From the NCBI RefSeq assembly GCF_002909255.1, contig NZ_PIOB01000001.1, positions 310,001 to 374,000 of the forward strand: DNA of 64,000 nt. The letters are read 5' to 3'. How positions within the stretch are numbered: the stretch's first letter is position 1; every line of letters starts with the position of its first letter. The DNA comes from Arenibacter hampyeongensis. GTDB lineage: Bacteria; Bacteroidota; Bacteroidia; Flavobacteriales; Flavobacteriaceae. Of the stretch, positions 36,536 through 45,549 are shown one piece after another. The notes beneath the pieces were generated by a model. It did not search any database. It was not told the origin of the DNA and saw only the letters and a program-made list of their open reading frames with translations. A program made the translations under genes and the position numbers.

Positions 36536-37663
36536 ATGGTAAAAGACAAAAATACTTCAAAGTATGCTGAGGGGAAAGTAAGGGGTGTAACTAATACAAC
36601 CCTCCTTGAAGCTGACCAAAAAAAGCATATACTGGTCATTCGTTTATCCGCAATGGGCGATGTGGCCATGACGGTTCCTGTCCTATCCGCCTTGGTTAAG
36701 GAATATCCAGGATTGAAAGTCACGGTACTGACCAGAAGTTTCTTCAAGCCTATTTTTCAAAACCTTGACAATGTAAGCATTTACGAGGCGGATGTAAAGG
36801 GAAAACACAAAGGCATATTTGGTCTTTGGAAGCTATATAAGGAACTTAAAAACTTAAACATAGATGCAGTTGCCGATTTGCACAATGTATTGCGCAGTAA
36901 TATCCTAAAAGGGTATTTTAAGTTCGGTTCTACTCCCTTTGTTCAGATAGACAAAGGCCGGGCAGAAAAAAAAGCTTTGACTGCTTGGCGTTCAAAGGAA
37001 TTTCGACAGCTTAAAACTACCCACCAGCGTTATGCGGATGTTTTTGGGAAACTTGGAATGCCCATAGATTTGCAAACAGCCACTGTACTTCCTAAAAGAT
37101 CCATTGCACCTGCTACAAGTAATTTGGTGGATGGCAAAGATAAAACATGGATCGGCATAGCTCCTTTTGCCGCTTTCGACGGCAAAATGTACCCTTTGGA
37201 TTTAATGGAAAAAATAGTAGATGAATTAAGTAAAACCGATAAATACAAAATACTACTCTTCGGAGGCGGAAAAAACGAGCAGGAACAGCTGGAAAAATGG
37301 GAAACCGAATTCAGTAATTGTATCAACCTGGTGGGCAAATTACCATTCCATGAGGAGTTGGCCTTAATTTCCCAACTGGATTTAATGGTGGCTATGGATA
37401 GTGGAAATGCGCATTTAGCGGCCTTGTTTGGAATACCCACCATAACGCTATGGGGAGTTACCCATCCTTATGCGGGATTTTATCCCTTTGGACAAAATTC
37501 CAACTATGCAATGTTGGCAGATAGGGAACAATTTCCTCTGATTCCAACCTCGGTTTATGGAAACAAATACCCTCCTGGTTATGAAAACGCAATGCGCAGC
37601 ATTTCTCCAGAGGATGTTATTTTAAAAATTGAGGAAATTATAAATAGTAAATTATCACGTTAA
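36536..37663 (+). CDS. Glycosyltransferase family 9 (ADP-heptose:LPS heptosyltransferase-like)
   Basis: 375 residues. GT-B enzyme that adds heptose or a related sugar to the LPS inner core. Motifs: ILVIRLSAMGDVAMTVPVLSAL, VADLHNVLRSN, WIGIAPFAAFDGKMYP, ILLFGGGKNEQEQLEKW, LVGKLPFHEELALISQLDLMVAMDSGNAHLAALFG and TLWGVTHPYAGF. The first 30 residues are a charged extension, so a later start is possible, but no other ATG fits better. The ATG at 36536 directly follows a TTG. Co-transcribed with DUF4254. Confidence 0.93.
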   Translation: MVKDKNTSKYAEGKVRGVTNTTLLEADQKKHILVIRLSAMGDVAMTVPVLSALVKEYPGLKVTVLTRSFFKPIFQNLDNVSIYEADVKGKHKGIFGLWKLYKELKNLNIDAVADLHNVLRSNILKGYFKFGSTPFVQIDKGRAEKKALTAWRSKEFRQLKTTHQRYADVFGKLGMPIDLQTATVLPKRSIAPATSNLVDGKDKTWIGIAPFAAFDGKMYPLDLMEKIVDELSKTDKYKILLFGGGKNEQEQLEKWETEFSNCINLVGKLPFHEELALISQLDLMVAMDSGNAHLAALFGIPTITLWGVTHPYAGFYPFGQNSNYAMLADREQFPLIPTSVYGNKYPPGYENAMRSISPEDVILKIEEIINSKLSR

Positions 37664-37670
37664 TTAGTCG

Positions 37671-38102
37671 GGTGATTTTGCACAGCGGGGTTGACTGGCC
37701 TGGTCACTTCGACAGAGCGAAGCATGAGCGACGAGAAGTCGCACAAGAAGCTTTTTAACTTGATGTATAAACAAACTTATTAATGGGAAATAGATAATAC
37801 TGGTTTACAAAGCTTCACGAAAATTCTAACCGCTTTGTAAAGTTGGAGAGCGCCAAGTCGGGAGACCTTGAGCAGATGTGGAATTCTATCCTAAATGAAC
37901 TGAGCCACAAGTGTGATTTCTCCCGTTGGTCGAAATGACCTTAGTAGTCACTTCGACAGAGCGAAACATAAACGACAAGAAGTCGCACTAATGGGTTTTC
38001 AATGTGATATTTAAATAAACTGATAATGGGAAGTTGATCATGGTAAGCTTAAACTTCACCTCTATTTTTAATCGCTTTGTAAAACTGGAAATCTCCAAAT
38101 CA
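37671..38102. repeat. Intergenic region with a diverged tandem repeat of about 155 bp
   Basis: Two copies with a period of 244 bp. The best-preserved 41 bp lie at 37704-37744 and 37948-37988 and differ at four positions, all G in the first copy and A in the second. The similarity extends with mismatches to about 37860 and 38102 (shared CGCTTTGTAAA). Each core contains small inverted repeats (CTTCG/CGAAG; GCGAC/GTCGC). The sequence TCCCGTTGGTCGAAATGACC before copy 2 resembles dispersed intergenic repeats of flavobacterial genomes. No gene was seen from 37664 to 38148. Confidence 0.65.
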
Positions 38103-38148
38103 CTGAACTTTGCGCCGCGGGATCTAATCGCTTCGGAAAAACAACAAA

Positions 38149-38763
38149 CTACACGGACTCCTTGTGCTCTATTAATTTAAAGTAATTCCGAAGCTGTTGT
38201 ATATACTTATAGCGTAACATTTTACCATTTCCTTCAACCATTAAGGTACGAATACCAATATAGGATGATATTAAATAAGTGGCCACTGCCTCACTATCGA
38301 TATGCCTATTTACATACCCGTCCGTTTTTCCCTTCTGTAGGGCGGTAACCAAATTAACCTCCCACACTTTTAAAATGTCCTGAAGATAATTCATGATATC
38401 AGGGTTCTTCCCGTTAAATTCGGTAATGAAATTACTCAGCACAAATCCGTAATCCAGAAAATTATGCTCAGCGGTTTCCAATGCATTATCAAAACAAGCG
38501 GCAATCTTGTTCAAGGGGTCTTCTTCGCCCTCTATGGGTTCTATTAGACTACTGTAAACCTTTCTAAATAAAAGGTTTTGTACAATGCTAATGAAATATT
38601 CTTCCTTGGATTGAAAGTGGTAGTAAAACGCTCCTTTAGAGAGGGAGAGTTCCTTTAAAATGTCATCAATGCTGGTGTTATGATATCCCTTTTGGTAAAA
38701 AATCTCCAAGCCGGTAGTTTGTATGCGTTGCATGGTAGCCATGCGCTTCAATTGTTTGTCCAT
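38149..38763 (-). CDS. TetR/AcrR family transcriptional regulator
   Basis: 204 residues. N-terminal helix-turn-helix: RIQTTGLEIFYQKGYHNTSIDDILKEL then SLSKGAFYYHFQSKEEYF, the standard TetR DNA-binding pattern. The C-terminal ligand domain is variable (ETAEHNFLDYGFVLSNFI). A 7-bp inverted repeat 19 bp upstream of its start suggests autoregulation. It is the last of four same-strand genes after the arsenosugar-type genes and may control them. Effector unknown. Confidence 0.93.
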   Translation of the reverse strand: MDKQLKRMATMQRIQTTGLEIFYQKGYHNTSIDDILKELSLSKGAFYYHFQSKEEYFISIVQNLLFRKVYSSLIEPIEGEEDPLNKIAACFDNALETAEHNFLDYGFVLSNFITEFNGKNPDIMNYLQDILKVWEVNLVTALQKGKTDGYVNRHIDSEAVATYLISSYIGIRTLMVEGNGKMLRYKYIQQLRNYFKLIEHKESV

Positions 38764-38781
38764 AAGATTTGGTTTTCTATA

Positions 38782-38801
38782 AACAGACCTATAAGTCTGT
38801 T
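38782..38801 (-). promoter_or_regulatory. Palindromic operator candidate for the TetR regulator
   Basis: Half-sites AACAGAC (38782-38788) and GTCTGTT (38795-38801) with spacer CTATAA, just upstream of the regulator's start. Size and symmetry fit TetR-family operators. Confidence 0.65.
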
Positions 38802-38975
38802 ATCCTAACTCCATTTTTGGTCTTTTATTTAAAAAATAAAGCTAAAAATAACTTTAAATCGATAAAACACACACAAAAAGCAATCCTAATGACAATCTTT
38901 AACCCCTACAAACCGAATGGTCCATTTATTTTAGAATTTGCAAATTGACTTTTAAGCAGAAAAATGCGATGGATT

Positions 38976-40031
38976 CTAAGTAACGGAACCTTGGCAGCTG
39001 CTCCCCGCCCCTGCCGTACATCCATAACAATGTTGTGAAATTATGATGTTCCTATCATTTAGGATATCTTCATTGTAATCCCTAATATGTCTAATTTTAC
39101 TGGCCACCTTTAATCCCAACATCTGATTAAAGTCGCAATCGTAAAGCCATCCATCCCAACTTACTGAAATGGTATTAGTGCACATTACATTGGCAACGGC
39201 TGAAGGATTATAGGCCTCTACTAGGGAATACATATAATCTTCATAATTCCCGGAGGCGATCAAATAATCCAAAAAACGGGCAATAGGTAGATTTGTAATG
39301 GAAAAAAGGTTGTGAAAATTAATCTCAAAATCTTCCTTTAGCGCCTTTTTAAAGTCGCGCTCCATTGCTACCTGATCTCCGGGCAAAAAGGCCCCAGATG
39401 GATTATAGACAAGATCCAATCTTAAAGAACTGCCAGGCATACCATAACCAACCGCATTTAACTCCTGAAGCGCTTTTATGGACAGATCAAAAACTCCTTC
39501 TCCCCGCTGTTTATCTGTTTTACCACGTGTGTAGTGGGGCATGGAGGAAATAACATGGATATTGTGTTTTTTAAAAAATTGTGGAAGATCATAATATTTC
39601 TTGTTCGCCCTAATAATCGTAAGATTGGAGCGCACTATAAAATCCTTTATTCCAGCTTTGGCGGCTTCCTCTACAAACCACCTAAAATCCGGGTTCATTT
39701 CTGGCGCACCGCCAGTCAAATCCAAGGTGTGCGCTGCAGTATTACGGATAACCTCCAAACACATTTCCATAGTTTCCCTCGTCATAATTTCCTTACGGTC
39801 CGGTCCGGCGTCTACATGGCAATGTTCGCAAACCTGGTTGCACATATAACCTACATTGATCTGCAGAATTTCCAATTGTTTTGGTCGCAATGGAAACTGT
39901 CCTGTCTGGGCAATTTTATCCTTGAAATAGGGCAGCTCCCCATCTTCAAAAATCCCTCCGTTAAGGATTTCCATTTGTTTATTGTCCATTACAAGGGCTT
40001 CGTGCCTTGCCTTTAAAGATTTTGTTGCCAT
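38976..40031 (-). CDS. arsS: Arsenosugar biosynthesis radical SAM protein ArsS
   Basis: 351 residues. Radical SAM enzyme thought to attach the 5'-deoxyadenosyl group of SAM to dimethylated arsenic on the way to arsenosugars. The [4Fe-4S] motif is C-N-Q-V-C-E-H-C (Cys64, 68, 71), followed by HVDAGPDR. LDLTGGAPEMNPDFRW is typical of the family, and the C-terminal Cys-rich tail is CYGCTAGAGSSCQGS. An AhpD-like gene and a DUF2064 glycosyltransferase gene lie upstream on the same strand, the known companions of ArsS. No ArsM methyltransferase gene is in the window. Confidence 0.92.
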   Translation of the reverse strand: MATKSLKARHEALVMDNKQMEILNGGIFEDGELPYFKDKIAQTGQFPLRPKQLEILQINVGYMCNQVCEHCHVDAGPDRKEIMTRETMEMCLEVIRNTAAHTLDLTGGAPEMNPDFRWFVEEAAKAGIKDFIVRSNLTIIRANKKYYDLPQFFKKHNIHVISSMPHYTRGKTDKQRGEGVFDLSIKALQELNAVGYGMPGSSLRLDLVYNPSGAFLPGDQVAMERDFKKALKEDFEINFHNLFSITNLPIARFLDYLIASGNYEDYMYSLVEAYNPSAVANVMCTNTISVSWDGWLYDCDFNQMLGLKVASKIRHIRDYNEDILNDRNIIISQHCYGCTAGAGSSCQGSVT

Positions 40032-40162
40032 TATTATCGTATTCTGTAATTAGTACGCCATATATCCGAAAGTTTACAGAAAGTTGGGAATTTCGGCCCA
40101 CACTTTTCCTAAAATCCATATATGGACACTACGCCTTTAATTTATCTAGTAAGCTATTTGAG

Positions 40163-40498
40163 CTACATGGATAGCTTATTATATTTATTCATCATTTGAA
40201 CCCCATGTACCAAGGTGGCACCGCTTTCAATAGCTGCGCCAGCATGTACTGCTTCCATCATTTCCTCCTTGGTTATCCCCTTTTGCAAACCGTCCTTTGT
40301 ATAAGCATCTATGCAATAAGGACACTTGACCACATGGGCCACCGCCAAAGCTATAAGGGATTTCTCCCTAGCACTCAGGGCACCTTCCTCAAATACTTTT
40401 CCATAGTATTCAAAGAACTTGGTTCCCAATTCCTCGCTCCAGTCGGTTATATTTCCAAACTTGCGTAAATCTGCTGGGTCATAATAAGAATCTGCCAT
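40163..40498 (-). CDS. AhpD/carboxymuconolactone decarboxylase-like protein (arsenosugar-associated type)
   Basis: 111 residues. Small all-helical AhpD-like protein with the redox pair CPYC (Cys59, Cys62) in AVAHVVKCPYCIDAYTKDG, then EAVHAGAAIESGATLVHG. This kind is annotated as arsenosugar-biosynthesis-associated peroxidase-like when next to arsS, as here. The position where AhpD enzymes have His after the CxxC is Tyr66. The ATG at 40498 (MADSYYDPADL) is chosen; an in-frame upstream start at 40537 adds a basic stretch without support. Reaction unknown. Confidence 0.88.
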   Translation of the reverse strand: MADSYYDPADLRKFGNITDWSEELGTKFFEYYGKVFEEGALSAREKSLIALAVAHVVKCPYCIDAYTKDGLQKGITKEEMMEAVHAGAAIESGATLVHGVQMMNKYNKLSM

Positions 40499-40699
40499 TA
40501 TAAATTTTTTATTATAGTTATGTATTTTGGAAGCCATTTGTTATGTGGATTTCCATTATTAGGGATTTAATGTGTTTTAGGACCACTTCCAGTACAACAA
40601 TATTAAATAGGTATAGAGAGTAACAATACAATTGTAAAGTCCTGCTATTAAAATTTTGATCGAAAAAGGCGAAAGTGATTTGGAAATAAATTTCCTCAA

Positions 40700-41404
40700 C
40701 TAAGAATAGATGATAGAAGCGGAAGGGGAACCTTTATTGAAATAATTACTTACAAAGTAAAAGTTTATGAATATGCTCCGATGATGAATATATTTTTTCA
40801 TCGGTTCGGTTAAGGATTTGATTGTGTGAAAGATTTTTGCCGAATACCTCCTAAAGCCATTTAGAATCCTTTTTAGATCGGTATAATTATCCAGATCCAA
40901 CAGGGTTTGAAGTTGAATTATTTGAATATTCGAAACTTCTATAAGTTCAGTGATTTTTTTGGTGAGTGAATTCGTTTTCCAAGGTAAGTCCCTAAAAGCA
41001 GTATCATCAAATTGAGATTTATTAAGTCCCATTAAATAAAAACCTCCATCCTTTGAGGGTCCCAAAACAAACTTATTTGCATTCAAATATCCCGAAGCTT
41101 TCAGGATATCGGAGACCTTTAGTTGGGGCGTATCGTTACCTATGGTTATGACATTATCAAATCCCTTTTCGAAAATGGATTTGATTGCATTTACAAACCT
41201 TTCCCCAAAAGCTTTTCCATATTGCTCCTTTTCAGTAATAAGAAAAAAGGGAAGTCCAGTTTTTTTTGCAGTACTTATTGCATGTTCCGTTAAACCTTGA
41301 AACAATACACTGCCCTTGGGGATGGCCTTATGTTTCAATTCTTCCTTAGAGGAATTGGCAAACACCAAAATTGCAGTTGTAAATATTTTTATAGTTTCGG
41401 GCAT
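40700..41404 (-). CDS. DUF2064 glycosyltransferase (TIGR04282-like, arsenosugar-associated)
   Basis: 234 residues. GT-A-like nucleotide-sugar enzyme family linked to arsenosugar synthesis. Seen: TAILVFANSS (N-terminal beta strand), LTEHAISTAKKTGLPFFLIT, FGERFVNAIKSIFEKGFDNVITIGNDTPQL (family signature with the D-x-P motif), FVLGPSKDGGFYLMGLNK and PWKTNSL. The ATG at 41404 is chosen because homology begins there. The frame stays open upstream to 41524 or so, encoding about 40 unrecognised residues. The C-terminus extends past the family core. Near arsS and the AhpD-like gene, same strand. Confidence 0.85.
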   Translation of the reverse strand: MPETIKIFTTAILVFANSSKEELKHKAIPKGSVLFQGLTEHAISTAKKTGLPFFLITEKEQYGKAFGERFVNAIKSIFEKGFDNVITIGNDTPQLKVSDILKASGYLNANKFVLGPSKDGGFYLMGLNKSQFDDTAFRDLPWKTNSLTKKITELIEVSNIQIIQLQTLLDLDNYTDLKRILNGFRRYSAKIFHTIKSLTEPMKKYIHHRSIFINFYFVSNYFNKGSPSASIIYS

Positions 41405-41982
41405 TGCTCTTGTTATTTCATAAACATACAATAAAATCCTAGAATTGTTTGGTCGATTGCCCAACCATTTCATTACAAGATCGGGCCATAACAATGTCTG
41501 CTTATTCCAAATTAAACTAATTGGTTGGTTATACTATTGAAATACCCGACCAACCTTTGAATAAGGATGGATAAAAGGCTTAATAAATCGGTTAAGGACA
41601 GAAAAGGGCCTGTTGATTAGGTTTAATATGTTAGTGACCGACTCCTTGGTTTAGAAATGAATTGGATTTAATGCGTTGCGGACAGAGATAAAAGATCTCT
41701 TGGGTTAATACCCATTGACGTTTTATGTCCTATAGACCACCATAAATATAAATCTGTGCTCATCAATTCTGTAGCTTTTAAACCAATGGAAACCATTCTT
41801 GTCAGGCTTGTTAATTTTTTAGCAAGATTTGGAAAATGAAATTCAATATTCATGTTTTATAACCAACCTAAAATACAAAGTCCTATAGTTTTGTTAAAGT
41901 CAATCATAAAGTGAATGAACATTCATTTTCTCGTATCTTTGCATTGTTACTAAATAAATGTTCAACCTTTTACGCCATTAAT
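41405..41982. other. Intergenic region with possible decayed sequence
   Basis: About 580 bp. Upstream of the DUF2064 gene the frame stays open for about 40 codons (…QTLLWPDLVMKWLGNRP…) without a start that fits the family. A 61-codon minus-strand frame at 41668-41853 has no recognisable product. These may be remnants of a lost gene in the arsenosugar cluster or chance. The right end holds the alcohol dehydrogenase control region. Confidence 0.4.
41914..41941 (+). promoter_or_regulatory. Operator-like palindrome and -7 box before the alcohol dehydrogenase gene
   Basis: AATGAA/TTCATT with a 2-nt spacer at 41914-41927, then TATCTTTG at 41934-41941. The half-site pattern ATGAACATTCAT is common among TetR-family operators and overlaps the core promoter, so repression is likely. 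It does not share half-sites with the palindrome at 38782-38801, so the nearby TetR protein is not clearly the regulator. Confidence 0.6.
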
Positions 41983-43143
41983 ATGAATAATTTCAAATAT
42001 AAAAATCCGACCAAAATATTGTTCGGTAAAGGACAAATAGAAAATCTGAAAGAAGAGATTCCCGCCCATGCCAAAATATTAATGCTATATGGTGGAGGAA
42101 GCATTAAAAAGAATGGTATTTACGACCAAGTAAAAAAAGCACTGAAAAATTATGAGGTAATTGAATTTGGAGGTATTCCCGCAAATCCGGAATATGACAT
42201 TCTTTTGCGTGCCCTGCAGTTGATAAAATCGGAGAACATTACTTTTATGCTGGCCGTAGGTGGGGGTTCTGTAATAGATGGCACCAAATTTTTATCCGCA
42301 GCTGCACTGTATAAAGGTGACACTCCTTGGGATCTATTAACCCAAAAAACACCAACATTGGAAGGCCTAGCTTTTGGAACGGTATTGACCTTACCTGCAA
42401 CAGGTTCTGAAATGAATTCAGGAGCGGTGATTACTAGGGCAGAAACCAAGGAAAAGCTGGCCATGGGCGGACCTGGATTGTTCCCAGTATTTTCCATACT
42501 AGATCCACAAGTAATTGCCTCCATTCCAGAGCGCCAATTAGCAAATGGAATAGCGGATGCCTTTACCCATGTACTGGAGCAATATATGACCTATCCCATA
42601 GGAGCCTCCCTACAAGATCGCATGGCCGAGAGTGTTTTACAGACCTTGATAGAGGTGGCACCAATTATCATTAAAAATCCCGAGGATTATACAGCGGCAT
42701 CCAATTTCATGTGGAGCTGCACCATGGCCCTTAACGGTCTTTTGCCTTTGGGCGTACCTACTGACTGGGCAGTGCATGCCATTGGGCATGAATTAACGGC
42801 GCTCTACGGTATAGATCATGCCAGAACTTTGGCCGTGATTGCTCCAAGCCATTATCGCTATAATTTTGACGGTAAAAAGGAAAAATTGGCCCAATATGCA
42901 GAGAGAATTTGGAATATCGGGGAAGGAACTTTGGAGGAGAAAGCCAATTTGGGTATAGAAAAAACGGAGTCCTTTTTTCATGAATTGGGAATAAAAACCA
43001 AGCTTTCCGATTATACCCGGGAATTTGAGGGAAGCGCAAAACTCATTTCCAATAGATTTACAGATAGAGGTTGGTTGGGCCTAGGTGAGCATAAAGCTCT
43101 CACACCCTCCGATGTAGCTAAAATTGTAGAAATGGCCTATTAG
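41983..43143 (+). CDS. YqhD-like iron-containing alcohol dehydrogenase (NAD(P)H-dependent aldehyde reductase)
   Basis: 386 residues, same length as E. coli YqhD (387). Reduces a broad range of aldehydes. Starts MNNFKYKNPTKILFGKGQI as YqhD does; cofactor motif AVGGGSVIDGTKF, then LTLPATGSEMNSGAVI and metal-ligand region DAFTHVLEQYMT with WAVHAIGHELTALYGIDHARTLAV. The ATG at 41983 is chosen by homology; an in-frame GTG at 41911 lies upstream of the -7 box and would not be transcribed. A palindrome over the promoter suggests induction by an aldehyde or stress signal. Confidence 0.93.
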   Translation: MNNFKYKNPTKILFGKGQIENLKEEIPAHAKILMLYGGGSIKKNGIYDQVKKALKNYEVIEFGGIPANPEYDILLRALQLIKSENITFMLAVGGGSVIDGTKFLSAAALYKGDTPWDLLTQKTPTLEGLAFGTVLTLPATGSEMNSGAVITRAETKEKLAMGGPGLFPVFSILDPQVIASIPERQLANGIADAFTHVLEQYMTYPIGASLQDRMAESVLQTLIEVAPIIIKNPEDYTAASNFMWSCTMALNGLLPLGVPTDWAVHAIGHELTALYGIDHARTLAVIAPSHYRYNFDGKKEKLAQYAERIWNIGEGTLEEKANLGIEKTESFFHELGIKTKLSDYTREFEGSAKLISNRFTDRGWLGLGEHKALTPSDVAKIVEMAY

Positions 43144-43192
43144 GCCTTTGCAAACGCAAATAACTAGCTACTGCGCACAATCTAGCTGGAAC

Positions 43193-43228
43193 AAAAAAAC
43201 CTTCGAACATAAGCTCGAAGGTTTTTTT
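43193..43228. terminator. Bidirectional terminator between the alcohol dehydrogenase and ompH-like genes
   Basis: 14-bp perfect stem AAAAAAACCTTCGA (43193-43206) and its complement (43215-43228) with an 8-nt loop. T runs on both strands. Confidence 0.9.
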
Positions 43229-43264
43229 ATGATACATCCTCCTCCAGGAGGTTTCTTTGATATG

Positions 43265-43771
43265 TTACTTCTTATAACTATCGTTCAAAATTTTAACGAT
43301 AGCATCGGTTACGTTATGGTTTTCCGTTCCGTAAAGAACGCTACCCCCGTCCCCACCGGTTAAGATAAAAGAGTATCCATTTGATTCCCCATAAGCTTTA
43401 ATTTCCTTTTTTACTTTGGAAACAAGGCTATCCATCTCTGTCTGACCCAGCATTTGCAATTGCTGCTCTTCCTGTTGCAACTGTTGACCAATAAACTGAC
43501 TACGTTGTTGTAACTGACCATACTCCTCTTGCGCCTTGTCCTGAGCCATTTTTTGAGCTTTAGCCTGGAAAGCTTGGGCCTCAATTTGAAAAGCCTGGGA
43601 AATACTATCCCTTTTTTTACCAAAAGTTTCAGTTCTCGTCTTAAATTTAGCTTCAATATCAATTTTCTCTTGATAGGTATCCATCAACTTTACATTATCC
43701 ACAAAAGCTATCTTTTCCTGTTGGCAAGATATTGTTCCGATAAATACCAGCGCCAAAACTAATTTTTTCAT
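43265..43771 (-). CDS. OmpH/Skp-like lipoprotein
   Basis: 168 residues. Probable periplasmic chaperone-like protein. A lipoprotein signal (LALVFIGTISC, Cys16) is followed by the OmpH pattern KIAFVDNVKLMDTYQEK, a long Gln/Lys-rich coiled coil, and a C-terminal strand region YSFILTGGDGGSVLYG. Skp itself is not lipidated, so this is a lipoprotein variant that I have seen in flavobacteria. The ATG at 43771 is preferred over an upstream in-frame start at 43798, which lies in the -7 box. Confidence 0.9.
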   Translation of the reverse strand: MKKLVLALVFIGTISCQQEKIAFVDNVKLMDTYQEKIDIEAKFKTRTETFGKKRDSISQAFQIEAQAFQAKAQKMAQDKAQEEYGQLQQRSQFIGQQLQQEEQQLQMLGQTEMDSLVSKVKKEIKAYGESNGYSFILTGGDGGSVLYGTENHNVTDAIVKILNDSYKK

Positions 43772-43795
43772 TTTTCTCTTTAATTTAAATTTGGG

Positions 43796-43803
43796 CAAAA
43801 ATA
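43796..43803 (-). promoter_or_regulatory. -7 promoter box of the ompH-like gene (TATTTTTG)
   Basis: TAnnTTTG on the minus strand, 24 bp upstream of the chosen ATG. Confidence 0.55.
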
Positions 43804-44069
43804 GAAAAGGTTTTTTAGATTAAGTCAAAAATTGTTGTCAAACATTAGAACACAAGATTTTAGACGAACACCTCCCCCGTTCTTCCAATACTAAACACCA
43901 AAACCCAATTTTAGCAACTATAAATAAAATCTATATAAAATTGTATATACATACTTTTTTTCTATTATAAATAGAGCGATTAATAAGGCTACCAGCGTTT
44001 TTCTCAAAGGAGCCATATTAGCAGAAGGTAAAGGGCGTCAAACCCGCTGAGAATGCCTTAAAACAAGTA

Positions 44070-44897
44070 TTATTGCCTTTTAATTATGTAGATCAAGGAA
44101 GAATACTCTTTAGACCTTAGGGCAAATAAATTGGATATAAATCCAGACCAAAGAGACTTAACAAAATTCTGATTACCGGTTTTATACTTTTCGGAAAGTA
44201 GAGAAACATAAAAAGCGTCAAATATCATTGGCTTTGTCATTACCACTTTCATCCCATGTTTTCCAAAGATGCTTTGAACACTATTTCTCGAAAAATGCCA
44301 AAGGTGTCTGGGCACGTCATAAGCAGCCCAATATTGTTTGTAGTAAACCGCATCATAGGATTTAAAATTAGGAACGGCCACAATAAGGGTCCCTGAATCA
44401 GATAGGAGTCCTACCAACTTGGATATCTGTTGATCCAGATCTGGTAAATGCTCCAACACATGCCACAGGGTGATAACCTCAAACTTTCTCTGCGGCAGCG
44501 CATCCAAATCTTCAAATAGCTCAATGTCCTTTTCACTAGCCTTGCGTTTTGCCACTACACTAGGTTCAACCCCAAAAATTTCCCAACCCTGCCTTCCCGC
44601 TACCGCCAAAAAATCACCAGTACCTGCTCCTACATCCAACAGTGTTTTATCTCCAGAAGTATAAGAATCAATAAGTGTAAGTTTGCTTTTTAGATTATAT
44701 CCCTTTACAGTTTGGTAGATCTTATCCACGAAGGATTTCTTAGAATCCGTATGTGAAATATAATCTTCACTTTCATAATACTTACCCATACTTTCCGGTT
44801 GTGGATTAGTCACCAACATATCCAAGACAGGATCGTGCAACAATTGAAACGACTCTCCTGTTAGGGTGTAATCTTTAGTCTCTAAGTACAGCTTCAT
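44070..44897 (-). CDS. Class I SAM-dependent methyltransferase
   Basis: 275 residues. The SAM-binding motif is LLDVGAGTGDFLAVAGRQGWEIFGVEPS; LWHVLEHLPDLDQQISKLVGLL and GTLIVAVPNFKSYDAVYY follow. YWAAYDVPRHLWHFSRNSV is typical of the Methyltransf_23 kind found near cell-envelope genes. It precedes ompH by about 300 bp on the same strand. Substrate unknown. Confidence 0.9.
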   Translation of the reverse strand: MKLYLETKDYTLTGESFQLLHDPVLDMLVTNPQPESMGKYYESEDYISHTDSKKSFVDKIYQTVKGYNLKSKLTLIDSYTSGDKTLLDVGAGTGDFLAVAGRQGWEIFGVEPSVVAKRKASEKDIELFEDLDALPQRKFEVITLWHVLEHLPDLDQQISKLVGLLSDSGTLIVAVPNFKSYDAVYYKQYWAAYDVPRHLWHFSRNSVQSIFGKHGMKVVMTKPMIFDAFYVSLLSEKYKTGNQNFVKSLWSGFISNLFALRSKEYSSLIYIIKRQ

Positions 44898-45417
44898 GGT
44901 ATAAGATGCGGATTATTATAAATACACGAAGCAACGAAGATACTTCAAAACAGCTGTTCATGAAAGTGAATTTTAAATTACATTATTCTTTAAGCACAAC
45001 CATCCTCCAAATCAATAATAGTATTCAATACGTCATATTTCCATTTCTACATTATAAAAAGTAGTGTCCACATATTAGGTCCAGGAGGATTAAAAGTTTA
45101 ACACAGAAATCATTCATCTTGGATACAAGCAATACAATATTTGCAAATAAGAATTTACAAAATACAGCAAAACTTCAGGCAGCCATTAAATAATTAAACC
45201 TATTAAAATAGATACTTTTAAAAAGTAAATTTTCCGACGCAGATAAAATTAAAAAGCACACTAATAGTCGATTTTCCAAGCTTTCGAAAATTGATTTAAC
45301 TGACCTATTTCGAATCTGAAAACAAATGGAAGTTTTGTTTTAAAGGAACAAAATTCAGTCCTGATTTGTCAAACTTCCGCCAATCGATTTAATATTCGGC
45401 CACAAAAACTAAGCCAT

Positions 45418-45456
45418 AAAAAAGGGTGTCTGCCTATTAAATAGTGCAAACACCCT
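45418..45456 (-). terminator. Rho-independent terminator downstream of mnmG
   Basis: Outer stem AGGGTGT (45423-45429) and ACACCCT (45450-45456), extended inward by TGC/GCA and CTAT/ATAG with small mismatches. On the minus strand it is followed by T6 (A run 45418-45423). Confidence 0.75.
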
Positions 45457-45512
45457 CTACATAAAATTAAATTAATAGCCCTTAAAAAGCCCTAAGATCA
45501 CATTCTGTTTGC

Positions 45513-45534
45513 TAATGTTCCACGTGGAACATTA
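45513..45534. other. parS-type palindrome downstream of mnmG
   Basis: Perfect 22-bp palindrome with core TGTTCCACGTGGAACA (45516-45531), identical to the chromosomal parS form bound by ParB in many bacteria. It sits 15 bp after the mnmG stop. Confidence 0.88.
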
Positions 45535-45549
45535 AACGGGACCAATAAA

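Larger units (their letters stand above)
44898..45549. other. Intergenic region between the methyltransferase gene and mnmG
   Basis: About 650 bp, A+T-rich, no gene recognised on either strand. It holds the mnmG terminator and the first parS-type site near its right end. Confidence 0.6.

Noticed and set aside
41668-41853. 61-codon minus-strand frame between the DUF2064 and alcohol dehydrogenase genes
   Set aside because: No recognisable product; kept only as part of the intergenic note on possible decay.
41911-41982. GTG start at 41911 for the alcohol dehydrogenase
   Set aside because: It precedes the -7 box and adds residues absent from YqhD-type proteins; ATG 41983 fits.
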